Source: Rhabdophis nuchalis
Lineage: Eukaryota > Chordata > Lepidosauria > Squamata > Natricidae
Length of the DNA stretch: 64,000 nucleotides
Reading direction: 5' to 3'
Assembly: GCA_039707465.1 (NCBI GenBank)
Contig: CM077658.1
Coordinates: 12,212,574-12,276,573 of the forward strand
Shown here: positions 44,760-56,111 of the stretch, in pieces
How the letters are laid out: each line of letters opens with the position of its first letter
Position numbering within the stretch: the first letter of the stretch is position 1
Notes under the pieces: model-generated
Seen by the model: only the letters and a program-made list of their open reading frames with translations
Told to the model about the DNA's origin: nothing
Database searches by the model: none
Translations under genes and position numbers: made by a program

Positions 44760-46390
44760 ACTTGGTCTCTGGTGATTGTAATGAAAAACAGAATGTCTAA
44801 AGGAGTTTTAAATTGCACTGTGGTGTTAAGATGTTAGTTTCTAGTTAAAATTTCACTTGCTTTGTAGTATTTATCTTAGGCAATCTTGATGATATGACAG
44901 ATGTATAATATAACTTTTAGTTACAATAAATTATGATTATTCTGGCATGAACCATAATATTACAGTGTGACACCAACATCTTTAGTTTTATTTGAAATAA
45001 ATTCCTATTGAGCTCTAGAAATTTATACTTACTTGACAGTAAAGCCCATCAAATAAAATTGAAATTACTTCTGAGTAAACAGCATAGAGTTTAATGTTAA
45101 AATTTACAAAGGGGTGTAAGTGGCACAATCTAGTTGGTGTGGATTGGGAAGCAATAGTAGAGACTAAGGCTTATGAAAAGCTTTGATAGATACAAAAGGA
45201 AATGATGACTTTATTCCTTTGAATCAAACCTTGGGATACAAATGCTGAACTGTTTTCATATAACATAGGCAATATCAGAGTTAAGTATTTAATGACATTT
45301 GCTGTGATGGAATATAGTCTGGATTCCCAGGACAGAGTGGGTGCATTCCAAAGAAGGACTCATTTCACATAGTTTATAGGGATAGGGATGAAGATAGCTC
45401 CTCCCTAACAGTTCCCAAAGTATATGGTTCATAGGGATGGTAGTATGGTTTAGTTTGTTGAAATTCTTTAGTTACGTGAGGAACAATAAAGATGTCTGCT
45501 TAGGGGAAAAAACACAACATGCTTTGCTCAGCATTAGCACAGTATTTATTTATTTATTGCTCAAATTGATTTGATTCAACAATTTGAGTCTATTCAATCA
45601 ATTCAAGAACTTGAATGTATTCAGATATTGTATTTTGGATTCTGTGGCATATTCAGAGTAAGATTCAAATTTTATTCAGGTCTTATCTGTTACAGAGACT
45701 ATATTCCTAATAGAAATTGTATATTATTTTAATGCCCAGGCTAAAGTCTAAGGTCTAGATTGGTAAACCAATAACCATGTGCTAAATCTTACTACTGAGT
45801 AAGTTTAGAAGGCAATAGTATCATTGGTTTGAGTCCATAAGATTTGCTTAGCAGCACCAATGTAAGAATTTTCCCCTGTGAATACCCTTCACTTCTTTCT
45901 ATTGTAAATTCCCTTGACTTGTTTCTAATCTACAACCTCTCTCTTGCTCACAGCTAAGACATCTGACTGATGCAATAACTAGGGACCCATCGTGTATTGT
46001 TCAGAAGAAAGATCTACATTCAGCATAAGGAACTATGATTAGTGCACAGTAGGAAGCAACTTGATTGCATTTCATGTTCAACTCAGTATGAAACCTATTC
46101 TAGCTCAGTAGATCATTGTAATGGGTGCCATTTGTGCCTGTTTATATCAGTTCTATGCATTATACATAAAATACTAGAGTGTTCAAAGTACTATCTCTGT
46201 ATATATAAGGGGCTAGAGAAGTAGTTTCCTAAAGTTTGACTGCTTTTGCAATGTAATGGCAAAAACATAAGTGTGTCTATACATTTGAATGTTCACTGTT
46301 GTAGCACATGCATGTTTCATTCATTCATTAAATGTATATAATCACCCATCTCATATTTATGATACTGGTTGTAAGAGTGCATTCTCAGCA
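44760..46390. other. AT-rich unique sequence, nothing recognised
   Basis: No repeat or coding signal recognised apart from a short TTTA run at 45544-45560. Confidence 0.45.
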
Positions 46391-46393
46391 TTT

Positions 46394-46432
46394 TAGAATA
46401 GAATAGAATAGAATAGAGTAGAATAGAATGGG
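46394..46432. repeat. (AGAAT)n tail of a minus-strand CR1
   Basis: About seven AGAAT units with one AGAGT variant, directly abutting the CR1 3' terminus. On the element's own strand this is a TTCTA tail. Confidence 0.92.
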
Positions 46433-47105
46433 AGAGTTGGAAGGGAACTTGGAGGTCTTCTGGTCCAATCCCCTGCTCAGGCAGAAAGCCCTACACAACT
46501 TCAGACAAATGGTTATCCAACATCTTCTTTAAAACTTTCAGTGTTGGAGCATTTACAACTTCTGGGGGCAAGATGTTCCACTGATTAATTGTTCTCACTG
46601 TCAGGAAATTTCTCTTCAGTTCTAAGTTGCTTCTCTCCTTGATTATTTTCCACCCATTGCTTCTTGTTCTGCACTCAGGTGCTTTGAACAATAGTTTGAC
46701 TCCCTCTTCTTTGAGATGTTTTCTTTGAGCCCCTGAGATATCGGAACACTGCTATTACGTCACCTCTAGTCCTTCTTTTCATTAAATTAAACAAACTCAG
46801 TTCCTGAAACCTTTATATGTTTTAGCTTCCAGTTCCCTAATCATCTTTGTTGCTCTTCTCTGCACTCGTTCTAGAGTCCCAACATCTCTTTTACATCATG
46901 GTGACCAAAAATGAATGCAGTGTTACAAGCATGGCCTTACCAAGGCATCATAAAGTGGTATTAACACTTCACGTGATCTTGATTCTATCCCTCTGTTTAT
47001 GCAGCCTAGAACTGTGCTGGCTTTTTTTGGCAGCTGCTGCACATCATGGCTGGCTCATATTTAAATGGTTGTCCACTAGTTTGTCCACTATTTTGCAATG
47101 ATCTG
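46433..47105 (-). mobile_element. CR1 LINE 3' end
   Basis: Minus-strand CR1 with the terminus at the left. A partial frame (46491-46691) reads SNGWKIIKERSNLELKRNFL and INQWNILPPEVVNAPTLKVL. The homology continues rightward through the RT C-terminal region to about 47105. Frameshifts are present in the middle. Confidence 0.92.
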
Positions 47106-47205
47106 GGTTGTAAAAGCCTTGAACCCATGATATATAAAATAAATTCAATAGGGAAATGATCATTTTGCTCCAGAGTCATCAGATAAAAAGGTGAAAGTCC
47201 TAGGA

Positions 47206-47985
47206 AGGACTCAGTTTTAAAAGATGAGTTAGATGCCAAAAATATAAGTAATGGTTGAGAAGTTCCATAGGCTGCATGAGTTTCTCGAACATATTTCACA
47301 GCCTCTGAAGCCGTCCAAGACCTCCTAGCCAAAAACAGATAGCACAGTTTCCTGGAAGAATTTCTGGAAGGAAAGCAGTTAAGGTCCATTAAAGTTTTGA
47401 TTTTAATATTTAAGCTCTACAGTAGTTTCCTCCACAAAAGCAATGCACCGATCATTTTCTTTTGGTCAAAGTTACTGATTGCCAATAGGAGGAAAGGAGT
47501 GTCCCCAAGCCATGAAAAGGTTCTCCATTCCATGCCTAAGGTAATATAGTCCATTGATCTAGTAGTCTACTTTAATAATGGATGTAACCGAATTTCCATA
47601 ATGAGATTAAATAGGTTAATCAGGAATGAACTTTACTGTAGTTAGATGTTGGAGGCAGGGTTGGTGACCACTTTCTTGTGTTGTATCCTAGAGATTTGCA
47701 TTCTGTTTAAATATATAAGAAAGGGTTCAGTGGCTAAGGCGCCGAGCTTGTTGATCAAAAAGGTCGGCAGTTCAGCGGTTCGAATCCCTAGCACTGCGTA
47801 ACGGAGTGAGCTCCCATTAGTTGTCCCGGCTTTTGCCAACCTAGCAGTTGGAAAGCATGTAAAAAAGCAAATAGAAAAATAGGAACCACCTTTGGTGGGA
47901 AGGTAACAGCGTTCTTTGCACCTTTGGCATTTAGTCATGCCAGCCACATGACCATGGAGACGTCTCTGGACAGCGCTGGCTCTTC
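47206..47985. repeat. Duplicated unit, copy 2 (unknown sequence plus SINE)
   Basis: Same order and orientation as 33525-34290. Homology begins at gaaggactcag (47204-47214) and is lost within the SINE at about 47970. Upstream of the border the two loci are unrelated. Confidence 0.92.
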
Positions 47986-48150
47986 AGTGATGGAAATGGA
48001 AATGAACACTGCCCCCTAGAATCAGGAATGACTAGCACCTATGTGTGAGAGGAACCTTTACTTTTACCTAATGGAGATGAGCCCCACCCGCTAGAGTCAG
48101 GAACAACTAGCACATATGTGCAAGGGGAACCTTTACCTTTACTTTTACAA
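47718..48150 (+). mobile_element. Sauria-type SINE within duplicated unit, copy 2, tail duplicated
   Basis: Head ggttcagtggctaaggcgcc and B box cggttcgaatccctag are followed by the body. The 3' part (gatggaaatgaacactgccc ... gaacctttac) is then repeated in a variant form (about 47990-48065 and 48070-48148), giving two successive Bov-B-like tails. Confidence 0.88.
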
Positions 48151-48154
48151 TGTA

Positions 48155-48580
48155 AGAAGGGGGGAGGCTAAATTTTTGATTGAGCTGGATGTAAGTTTTA
48201 GCTTTGAAGCCATGTCCTGTCTTAGTTAAATGCAAAGTCCTTTAAGAAGACCTCAAGTGCAACACCAAAAGGATGTAGGAATATTAATTATAGCATTGCT
48301 ATGAAGGTAGGATATAAAGTCATACATTTTTAAAAGGCTGTTCTTCAATTATTACTGTAGATTCAAAGCACTTGGTTTCAAGGACAAAGCAATGACTCTT
48401 CTAGCTGTGAGAGCTTGTAAATGGATGGTGACATATATTGTATTTCTCAACACTTTTGACTAGTCAATTACAGGTGATTCAAATTTTAAGGAACAACTCA
48501 GCCCTAAGTAGAAATAGTACACATCTCAAAGGCTTTTTAAAAAAATGCTGTTCATTTACAGACTGTAGATCTGATCTCTA
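48155..48580. other. Unique sequence, nothing recognised
   Basis: No repeat or coding signal recognised. Confidence 0.42.
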
Positions 48581-48590
48581 TTACCTAGGC

Positions 48591-48932
48591 CTGGGATGGC
48601 AAACCTATGGCACAGCTGACATGCAGAGCCCTCTCTGTGGGCACGCAAGCTATTGCCCCACCTCAGCTCCACCGCGTATTCATGCATGCCACCCAACTGG
48701 TTTTTGTGTCTCTCCCGTGCATGCAGGGTGGGGGGCAGGAGAAAGGCATGGCTGGCATGCACACATGTGCAGGGGCAAGGAGCATGGGGTGATGCACACA
48801 TGCAGGAGGCGTGGCACATACAGGGGGTTTGCATGTGCATGTTCGGGAGGGCAGGGGCATGTGTGTGTGTTGGGGGGCGGGAGTTGCATGCATGCTTTTG
48901 GCACTCGGTGACAAAAAGATTAGCTACCACTG
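48591..48932. mobile_element. hAT-type MITE, family A
   Basis: Left end ctgggatggcaaacctatgg and right end gattagctaccactg are degenerate inverted ends of the family at 6101 and 62979. The flanks acctaggc and atctaggg share 6 of 8 bases. The interior is TG/CA and GC rich; ORFs over it are not meaningful. Confidence 0.68.
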
Positions 48933-48940
48933 ATCTAGGG

Positions 48941-49280
48941 AGACCCTAGACTGTACCTTCTTAACACAATCCCATGCCTAATCAACGTAAAGACCCATTG
49001 TGCTTATCTTGGTTTAATCACAAATTGTGTGGATAGCGTTAATGTGGTTCTGTAAATCAAAATATTCAGTAATTCACTACTTTTCAGTTTGCAGTGTGCA
49101 GAAGCATTTATTTCAGTGACTAATCTCACAGCTGATGTCCCCGGGCGTAATATATCAGGGAGTTTGCTCCTTGATTTCTGACCAGTTTGGGTCCTCTTTA
49201 TCATAACATCTCTCTGTATCTGTATCCTATTGCCAATTACATAAATAGATCATTGCAATGAATAATGCATTTAAAATGAT
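48941..49280. other. Unique sequence, nothing recognised
   Basis: No repeat or coding signal recognised. Confidence 0.4.
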
Positions 49281-49287
49281 TCTTTGG

Positions 49288-49872
49288 TGCCCTCAAAATG
49301 CGCTTCAAGGTTTTGACAACCATCTTCAAAGCGCTCCATGGCTCGGGGCCTAGTTATATGCGAGACCGTCTTCTGCCCCATACATCCCTTCGACCGATCC
49401 GCTCCCACAGAGAGGCCCTTCTCAGGGTGCCATCGGCCGGGCAATGCCGGTTGGCGACACCCAGGGGTAGGGCCTTCTCTGTGGTGGGTCCTACCCTCTG
49501 GAACGACTTGCCCCCCGAATTACGCACCATCTCAGACCTCCGCCTCTTCCTCCAGCATCTTAAAACGCACCTTTTCCAACAAGTCGACCTAGCATAACTT
49601 CCCGTTTTGACTGTTTTAGATAGATTTTAATTTGGGGGGATTTTATACGATTTTAGCACAGGGCAGGGATTTAATAGTTTTTTAAAATTTTATATTTTTG
49701 TTATATTTGTATTGTTTTTTAAATTTCCTATGCGCCGCCCTGGGTCCTATTTTGGAGAAGGTGCGGGGTATAAATTTGTACTGTATATTGTGTTTTTAAA
49801 TGCCTGTGCGCCGCCCTGGGTCCTATTGGAGATAGGTGTGGGATATAAATTTAATAAAATCTAAAATCTAAA
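49288..49872 (+). mobile_element. L2-type LINE 3' end with 99-codon open frame
   Basis: The open frame at 49298-49597 reads FKVLTTIFKALHGSGPSYM, PIRSHREALLRVPSAG, TPRGRAFSVVGPTLWNDLPP and LFLQHLKTHLFQQVDLA, the L2 ORF2 C-terminus. The 3' UTR follows. The terminal block gcgccgccctgggtcctatt occurs twice (about 49732 and 49809), a tandem duplication of the 3' end, before the tail ataaatttaataaaat. Confidence 0.93.
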
Positions 49873-49982
49873 TCTTCGGATACCGCTGGCTCTTCGGTTT
49901 TGAAATGAAAATGAGCATGCGCCCCCTAGAATCAGGAAGGACTAGCACCTATGTGCGAGGGGAACCTTTACCTTCACCTTTA
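49873..49982 (+). mobile_element. Sauria-type SINE, 3' fragment
   Basis: Begins in the body at tcttcggataccgctggctc and runs through the Bov-B-like part (agaatcaggaaggactagca) to aacctttacctt. The head is missing. Confidence 0.87.
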
Positions 49983-50039
49983 GCCATTTCTGCAACAACA
50001 AATCAATTTAATCAGTAAAACCCAAAATCAAAGTTTTAT

Positions 50040-50215
50040 TATTTTTCCATTTCAAGTCCAGAAGTTGTCTCCATGTAGCAACAAAAGTACTCATAGTCTT
50101 TTCTTTCATCAAAATGGTCAATTTAGCCATCTCTGCCAACTCCATCATCAGGTTTCCAAGATTTCTGAGTCATGCTTGATGATGGTTACACAGCCAGCTG
50201 CATTTTTCCTTAGTT
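50040..50215 (-). mobile_element. Possible L1 LINE ORF2 C-terminal fragment
   Basis: The minus strand reads MMELAEMAKLTILMKE followed by a Trp-containing stretch ending LLDLKWKNN, a pattern like the L1 ORF2 C-terminus (AxxAKLTxxI..). Short and not certain. Confidence 0.35.
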
Positions 50216-50364
50216 ATATGGTTGTGGAATATTATTGCTGATTTCTCAGCGTTCCTAGCAAACGTACGAGCGAATAGATTTCTTTTTCCTGCGTGGGTTT
50301 TCTTTCTTTCAGGAACAGCTGCTTTGGGGGAATGCATAGACAGAAACCAGAAAGGGGGAAAATT

Positions 50365-51020
50365 TTTATTTTTTTATTATTTAATTGAATTTGTAAAACC
50401 GCTCCCTCTCCCCACAGGGACTCGGGGCGGTGCACAGGGAAAATAAAACAATAAATATACAGCATTACATAAAAACAAATTAAATCAATTCCTGTGCTAA
50501 AATCCCAATTATAACTAAAACACCCAATAATAAATAAAACCCTATAGCAGAGAGACTACCCTAGGCCGGCCAGGCGGAAAAGATGAGTCTTTAATTTCAG
50601 GCGGAAGGAGCGGAGGTCCGTAGTTGTTCTAATGTCGGGGGGAAGGTCGTTCCAGAGGGCTGGGCCCGCCACAGAGAAGGCCCTTCCCCTGGGCGTCGCC
50701 CGCTGACAAAGTCTAGTGGACAGCACCCGGAGAAGCCCCTCTCTGTGGGAGCGAATCGGCCGTGAGGATGTATGAGGCAGGATCCGATCCCTCAGATAGC
50801 TAGGTCCCGAGCCATGGAGCGCTTTAAAGATGATGACTAACACCTTGAAGCGCACCCGGAAGACGACAGGTAGCCAGTGCAGCTCGCGCAAGAGCGGTGT
50901 TACGTGGGTGGACCTAGTGGTTCCCATAATTGCTCGCGCGGCTGCGTTCTGAACTAACTGAAGCCTCCGGGTGCACCTCAAGGGGAGCCCCATGTAGAGA
51001 GAGTTACAATAGTCCAGTCT
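50365..51020 (-). mobile_element. L2-type LINE 3' end with 145-codon open frame
   Basis: Minus strand. The frame 50556-50993 is open and extends in frame to the break at about 51020 (LDYCNSLYMGLPL). It then reads LQLVQNAAARAIMGTTRS, LLRELHWLPVVFRVRFKVL, FKALHGSGPSYLRDRI, TPRGRAFSVAGPALWNDLPP and LKTHLFRLAGL. The 3' UTR (ggactcggggcggtgc on the + strand) and a T-rich tail region follow to the left. 5'-truncated; an apparently young copy. Confidence 0.95.
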
Positions 51021-51024
51021 GCTT

Positions 51025-51555
51025 CTTCATGGTCCCTTCAAAAATAGGACGGTGGGGGAAATCAATGTGGGGAGTAGGAGACCTCCACACAATGCTTTGC
51101 CTCCCCCACCTTTGAAGGGAGCATGAAACTTTGTATCCGGGATTATTTGAATAGATAATAACTAAGCCTTTCATTATCCTTTAATGCCAGTGGGAGAGAT
51201 TAAAGAGAAAAGGACAAGGAAATGATTTATCTCTCTGCTACCCCGGACAGAACAGAAATGCAATAAAATAGTGAATAAATGGCAAAAGTGGCACTCAATT
51301 CACTAAATATTACAATAATGCTCATCATCTCTGACAGACGTTTTACGCTCGCTTCTCTCTGCTACGATGTGCTTGTCTGGCAAAGGGCTGTTTTCTCTGT
51401 GCATTTATGGGTGACCAAAGAGCACATCTGCTAGCTGAGCATGCATCCTAAGAACATCTTCATGCTGACAAAAAAAATATATAGCCAAGTAAAAAAGAAA
51501 GAAACTTCCAGAAACAGAGCAAGCAAAATCATCATCAGTTTTGGACAACTTTTGT
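51025..51555. other. Unique sequence, nothing recognised
   Basis: No repeat or coding signal recognised. Confidence 0.42.
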
Positions 51556-51579
51556 CCAAAATTCTGAAACTCAAAATTT

Positions 51580-51671
51580 ATATCTAGGTCTTACACTGAG
51601 AATCTTACACTGAGAGCATCTGCACCAAAGACAAATTCTGTGTGTGTCCAACCACACTTGGCCAATAAATA
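51580..51671 (+). mobile_element. LINE 3' terminus preceding a TTCTA array
   Basis: gagcatctgcaccaaagaca, then ttctgtgtgtgtccaac and cacttggccaataaataatt lead straight into TTCTA repeats. The same terminus, more decayed, is at 31395-31456. I associate this tail with the snake L3/CR1 LINE reported to seed AATAG microsatellites. Confidence 0.65.
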
Positions 51672-51788
51672 ATTCTATTCTATTCTATTCTATTCTATTC
51701 TATTCTATTCCATTACATATTCTATTTCATTCCATTCCTCTATTATAATTCTTCTATTCTATTCTATTCTATTCTATTCTATTCTATT
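51672..51788. repeat. (TTCTA)n microsatellite, interrupted
   Basis: Two TTCTA blocks (about 51672-51710 and 51751-51788) separated by degenerate units. Confidence 0.95.
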
Positions 51789-51962
51789 CCTGACAGTCAG
51801 AACAATTAACCTCTGGAACAGAAGTTGCCTCCAGAAGTTGTGAATGCCCAAACCCTGGAAGTCTTTAAGAAGATGTTAGATAGCCATTTGTCTGAAATGG
51901 TATAAGGTTCCTGCCCACGCAGGGGGTTGGACTAGAAGACCTACAAGGTCCCTTCCAACTCT
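51789..51962 (+). mobile_element. CR1 LINE 3' end nested in TTCTA array
   Basis: Begins abruptly at ctgacagtcagaacaattaa and contains the coding end (LEVFKKMLDSHLSEMV-type) and the intact CR1 terminus, then runs into a TATTG array. Confidence 0.92.
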
Positions 51963-52015
51963 GCTATTGTATTGTATTGTATTGTATTGTATTGTATTGT
52001 ATTATTCTATTCTTA
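51963..52015. repeat. (TTGTA)n CR1 tail followed by residual TTCTA
   Basis: Seven or eight TTGTA units, then one TTCTATTCT remnant, so the CR1 sits inside the TTCTA array. Confidence 0.93.
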
Positions 52016-52019
52016 ACCA

Positions 52020-52800
52020 GAATATAAATCAAACTGAAGAGCGTATCCAAGTTGATCTCAACTCTGAAATCACTACGTGGACATTTTCAGGTGTTTTTTT
52101 CCTTAACATAAATATGGTCATTGCTCTTTTTTTTGGGAGAATATTCTCCCCACCACCACCACCAAATAATCTACAGTCTAGAGTTTTCGTAATAAAAACT
52201 TCACAGTTGGTACTGATACAATCATAGTAAATTTTAAGGATCAGCTAAGGTCAGCTAGCTGCTGACATGTTCTGTGTTGCTAAATTCACCCTGGAGTTGA
52301 GCTCAGCTCCCAGTTATTATGTGGACATTTACATGTTAGTAATTTTAAAATATTAAATACATTTTTTAATATAAAAGATACAAAATATTTCTTTATAGGT
52401 AATAGTCTGGTGCTAGAACATGGAAACCCTTTGTCTTCAAAAAGACAATAAATGCCTAATGGCATTAAGTAGAAGTAAACAATAAAAGAATTCTAGATAG
52501 TCCATTCACTTAAATGATGATTTCCTACAAGATTCACATGGAGTGAAAATCAGTGAAATTGCATGTTGCACTCAGTAAAAATTGAGATCCAGTTTCTCTG
52601 TCCATGGAATCCCTTTGCACTAATGGTGGAGATGATTGGAACAAAGGAAATTCTGTGTGGTATCTGTAAGTGTCCTGGAACCCTGAATGGATAAACAGCT
52701 AATCACATTCTGGGATAGGGAGATATCCAGAGATGTATAGATTTGATATTTATGGACTTTAGCTTCAGGATCCAATCTGACTGACCCAGTTTGACCCTGC
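52020..52800. other. AT-rich unique sequence, nothing recognised
   Basis: No repeat or coding signal recognised. Confidence 0.42.
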
Positions 52801-52804
52801 AACA

Positions 52805-53037
52805 TTATAGCAATTGCAATTGCCCTTAAACTTTAAAGTGTAAAGCACTTTACAGTACTTTACAGGCGGTTTACAAAATCAGCATATTGCCCCTAACAAT
52901 CTGGGGGCAGATTATTGACCTCAGAAGGATGGAAGGCTGAGTCTCTCTTGAGCCTGGTGAGATTCGATCTGCCAAATTGCAGGCAGCCAGCCGAAGTAAC
53001 CTGCAGTACTGCATTCTAACCCACCACGACTATGGTA
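52805..53037 (-). mobile_element. tRNA-derived SINE, third family
   Basis: Minus-strand copy. The head lies at the right (reverse of gtggtgggttagaatgcagt near 53015-53030), and gagattcgatctgccaaat (near 52958-52976) contains the B-box region. The tail side (gtaaagcactttacagtact) is at the left. Confidence 0.82.
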
Positions 53038-53039
53038 AA

Positions 53040-53740
53040 GCTGCGAGAACAGACGCTCTCAAAAGTTGTCCAATAGAAACTGCAGCACCCCTTTTGTTTT
53101 CATGAATATTAGCATTAGAATTTCAATAGCAGTGACATTAAAATGATTTCACCTCGTGGCTCACCAGCCTCCTAAATAACAGTACATCTGAAAAGACCAT
53201 CTCCGATCTGTTGACTGAGTTCAAAGGATGAGGTTCCTTTTTTTTCCCCTAATGGGAACTTATAACAATGAGCATAATAGCACATCTATAATGAGTGGCT
53301 TTTGTTATATTCCAAGAGACAAAAAAAGTGGGGGGAACCTGATTGTGAAAGGATTCTTATGGCAGAGTAGCAGCATTTATAAGAAATAGATTAACTAATT
53401 TTCATGCCTGCCATTCTGTGTATGTGTGCTTAATATTATGTTTGGCCATTTCACCCATAAAGTCAAAACCCCTTTTAGTTTAGGGTATAAAGTAGCATTA
53501 CTCAGGTATAATATTCCATAGATTAAACTAAATTACAGACATCATTTTTTTTTTCTCTCTGTCTAATTTTAGCTAGTTCTTATTTTATTTTTATATGCAA
53601 AAGCTCTCTGTTAACACTTTAATTCAGACTTTTACTTTATCCCAACATATATGTAATTATGAAAAGCTCTTTGATTCTATTAGAGAAGTTTGTCATTCCA
53701 AACTATTAAAGTTAAGTACTAGTAAAATTATCATGCTATA
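53040..53740. other. AT-rich unique sequence between inverted SINEs
   Basis: No repeat or coding signal recognised. Confidence 0.42.
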
Positions 53741-53742
53741 AG

Positions 53743-53976
53743 AAGAGTGGTGGTGCAGTGGTTAGAATGCAGTACTGCAGGCTACTTCTGCTGACTGCCG
53801 GCGGACTGCAATTTGGCATTTCAAATCTTACCAGGCTCAACCTTCCATCCTTCCAAGGTCGATAAAATGAGGACCCAGATTATTGGGGGCAATATGGTGG
53901 ATCTGTAAACTGCTTAGGCAGTAAAGTGCTATGAAGTGGTTTATAAGTCTATGTGCTATTGCTATTGCTATCAGAT
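53743..53976 (+). mobile_element. tRNA-derived SINE, third family, full length
   Basis: Head gtggtggtgcagtggttaga, body gaggacccagattattgggg, then gtaaagtgctatgaagtggt and the terminal gctattgctattgctat tail. Confidence 0.87.
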
Positions 53977-54269
53977 GTGCTGTCATTGATAGAAGTGAAT
54001 TGTTTCATTCTCAATCACTTACATGCTACTAAAGCAACCTATCTCTCAGGACTGTTTTGATGAAAAATGGAAGGAAGAGGGCTGGAAGGCCTATTTTGTG
54101 CTCATGAAGAAAAGTCTGGATAGAAATACAGTAAAAAAAACCTAAGAGTCTTCAAGATCAATACTTCGGAATATAATTGAATCTTTCTGAATAACAAAGC
54201 AATACAATAGCATTATATTCAACAAAACCAATGTTATTGAGGAAAGAGGGAGAAAGACAGAGACAGATA

Positions 54270-54404
<135 letters not shown>

Positions 54405-54433
54405 AGAGAGATGATAAGAGCTACAAATGAGGA

Positions 54434-54459
54434 ATAGATGGCTAGATGGATGGATGGGT

Positions 54460-54530
<71 letters not shown>
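54434..54530. repeat. (GATA)n microsatellite with GATG start
   Basis: A few GATG units, then about 17 GATA units. GATA is the Bkm-type repeat known from snakes. Confidence 0.96.
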
Positions 54531-54832
54531 TAGTAATGTTCTACTTGGATCTTATAACTACTGTTCACCTTTAAATTCCAAATATTATTGAAACTCTTTA
54601 TCTCCCCAGATAATATCACTTTACTACTATTTTTACATATTGAAATATCACACGAAATATTTCCAAAGATCTGTCAATGTACTAAACAGATTAAGTCATC
54701 AATGACTCTAAGCAGATTACTATCAATTTTCCAAAATTATTTTTGAAAGTTAAGTAGAAACAAGTAACACCAGAGCTATAACAATGTAAGAGAAGTGATT
54801 TATTAATGCAGTATCATGTATAACTATATTTG

Positions 54833-54834
<2 letters not shown>

Positions 54835-54879
<45 letters not shown>
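54835..54879. repeat. (TG)n microsatellite
   Basis: About 22 TG units followed by a GA/GGGA-rich stretch to 54905. Confidence 0.96.
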
Positions 54880-54882
<3 letters not shown>

Positions 54883-55218
54883 GGAGGGGGAGAGAGAAAG
54901 AGAAGCCCTTCATGAAAAGTATTAGTGAATCTGAAATTTTCGTATATCAGTTGAGTGGGGAATTAGGTCCATTAAGTAAAATTTAATCTACTGGGCTCCA
55001 TTTTAATAGAGCTTGTTGCACTCGTCCCATTATTCCTTGAGAATTTTCAATTAGAATATTTCACTACAATTATCACTGAGCTGGTTGTCAGCTTGCTTCC
55101 TATTCAAAACTTTACTAATGTTCTTTGTGCTCTTTTTGAAAGTCTTAAAATATAGGGTGTTTCTTGAATGTGTCTTTTCAAAGGATTGTGGAGTATTATC
55201 GCAATATGTAAATGAAGT

Positions 55219-55219
<1 letters not shown>

Positions 55220-55304
<85 letters not shown>
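55220..55304. repeat. (TTTC)n microsatellite
   Basis: About 21 TTTC units. The SFFL-repeat ORF over it is an artefact. Confidence 0.97.
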
Positions 55305-55305
<1 letters not shown>

Positions 55306-55900
55306 CTCCCCCTTTATTTAATCTAAGGAAATTGCATTGATGGATGTCCATTTTCACAGGAACTGATTGTTTTTGTGTGTGGGGGGGGGGGGTATATTCC
55401 TGCATATTTAAATCTCATAGTTGGCAGTAAAGTATGTTGGCATTTGCATAGGCAAATCCTATACAAAGAGATTTGGATGGAGACAATATTTGAAGGCAGT
55501 AGAAACTGTGAGGACAATGGAATATTGAATATTTGAAGACAATAGGAGAAAAAAAAGGAGTAGAACCCACTGAGTTCAATTTCATGTATTCTAATAAAAT
55601 TGCACACAAGACTTCTACTTAGGACATTTATTTGTCTTCCTTTCTTTTTTCTAAAATCAAGATGGCTTTATTTTCTCTGGACATGAGGGCAAGCATTGAC
55701 TACCCCACCCATTAGAAGAAGTCTTAAACAGAAGACGCCTGCTAAGGAATTCTGTCAGGCAGAATTAAATAGGAGAACATTCTTCACTGTGGCCCCATGC
55801 TAGTGCTGGAGGCAAGATTTCCTCCAACCCTTTTGGTCTTCTGATAGGGTATTCAAATGGCTCCAGGCCCCAAGATGGTACTGGGGATGGATAATGGGTA
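55305..55900. other. Unique sequence with a 13-G run
   Basis: G-run at about 55380-55392; otherwise nothing recognised. Confidence 0.42.
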
Positions 55901-55903
55901 AGA

Positions 55904-56019
55904 CAGGAGTGGGCAACTATTGCCACTTTAAACCTGTAGATTTTAATCCCAGAATAGCTGCCTCAGGAATTTTTGAAGTCGAAGTCTCCAGATTGTAAAG
56001 TGTCCATAGTTGCCCATCT
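55904..56019. mobile_element. Small hAT foldback MITE
   Basis: Left end caggagtgggcaactattgc is the inverse of the right end (atagttgcccatctg), and the subterminal parts (actttaaacc / ttgtaaagtg) also pair loosely. Flanks share about 6 of 8 bases with a one-base shift. About 116 bp. Confidence 0.6.
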
Positions 56020-56111
56020 GGTTAAAAAGACCTCATTCCTATGCTGTCAATCTCCTTGGTTCTAATTATTGCATAGTTTTTAAATTTCATAATTGTTTTT
56101 CTGTTTCTTGT

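Noticed and set aside
48438..48949. Several overlapping ORFs of 60-157 codons
   Set aside because: They lie over a TG/CA- and GC-rich hAT MITE in many frames at once, with no domain.
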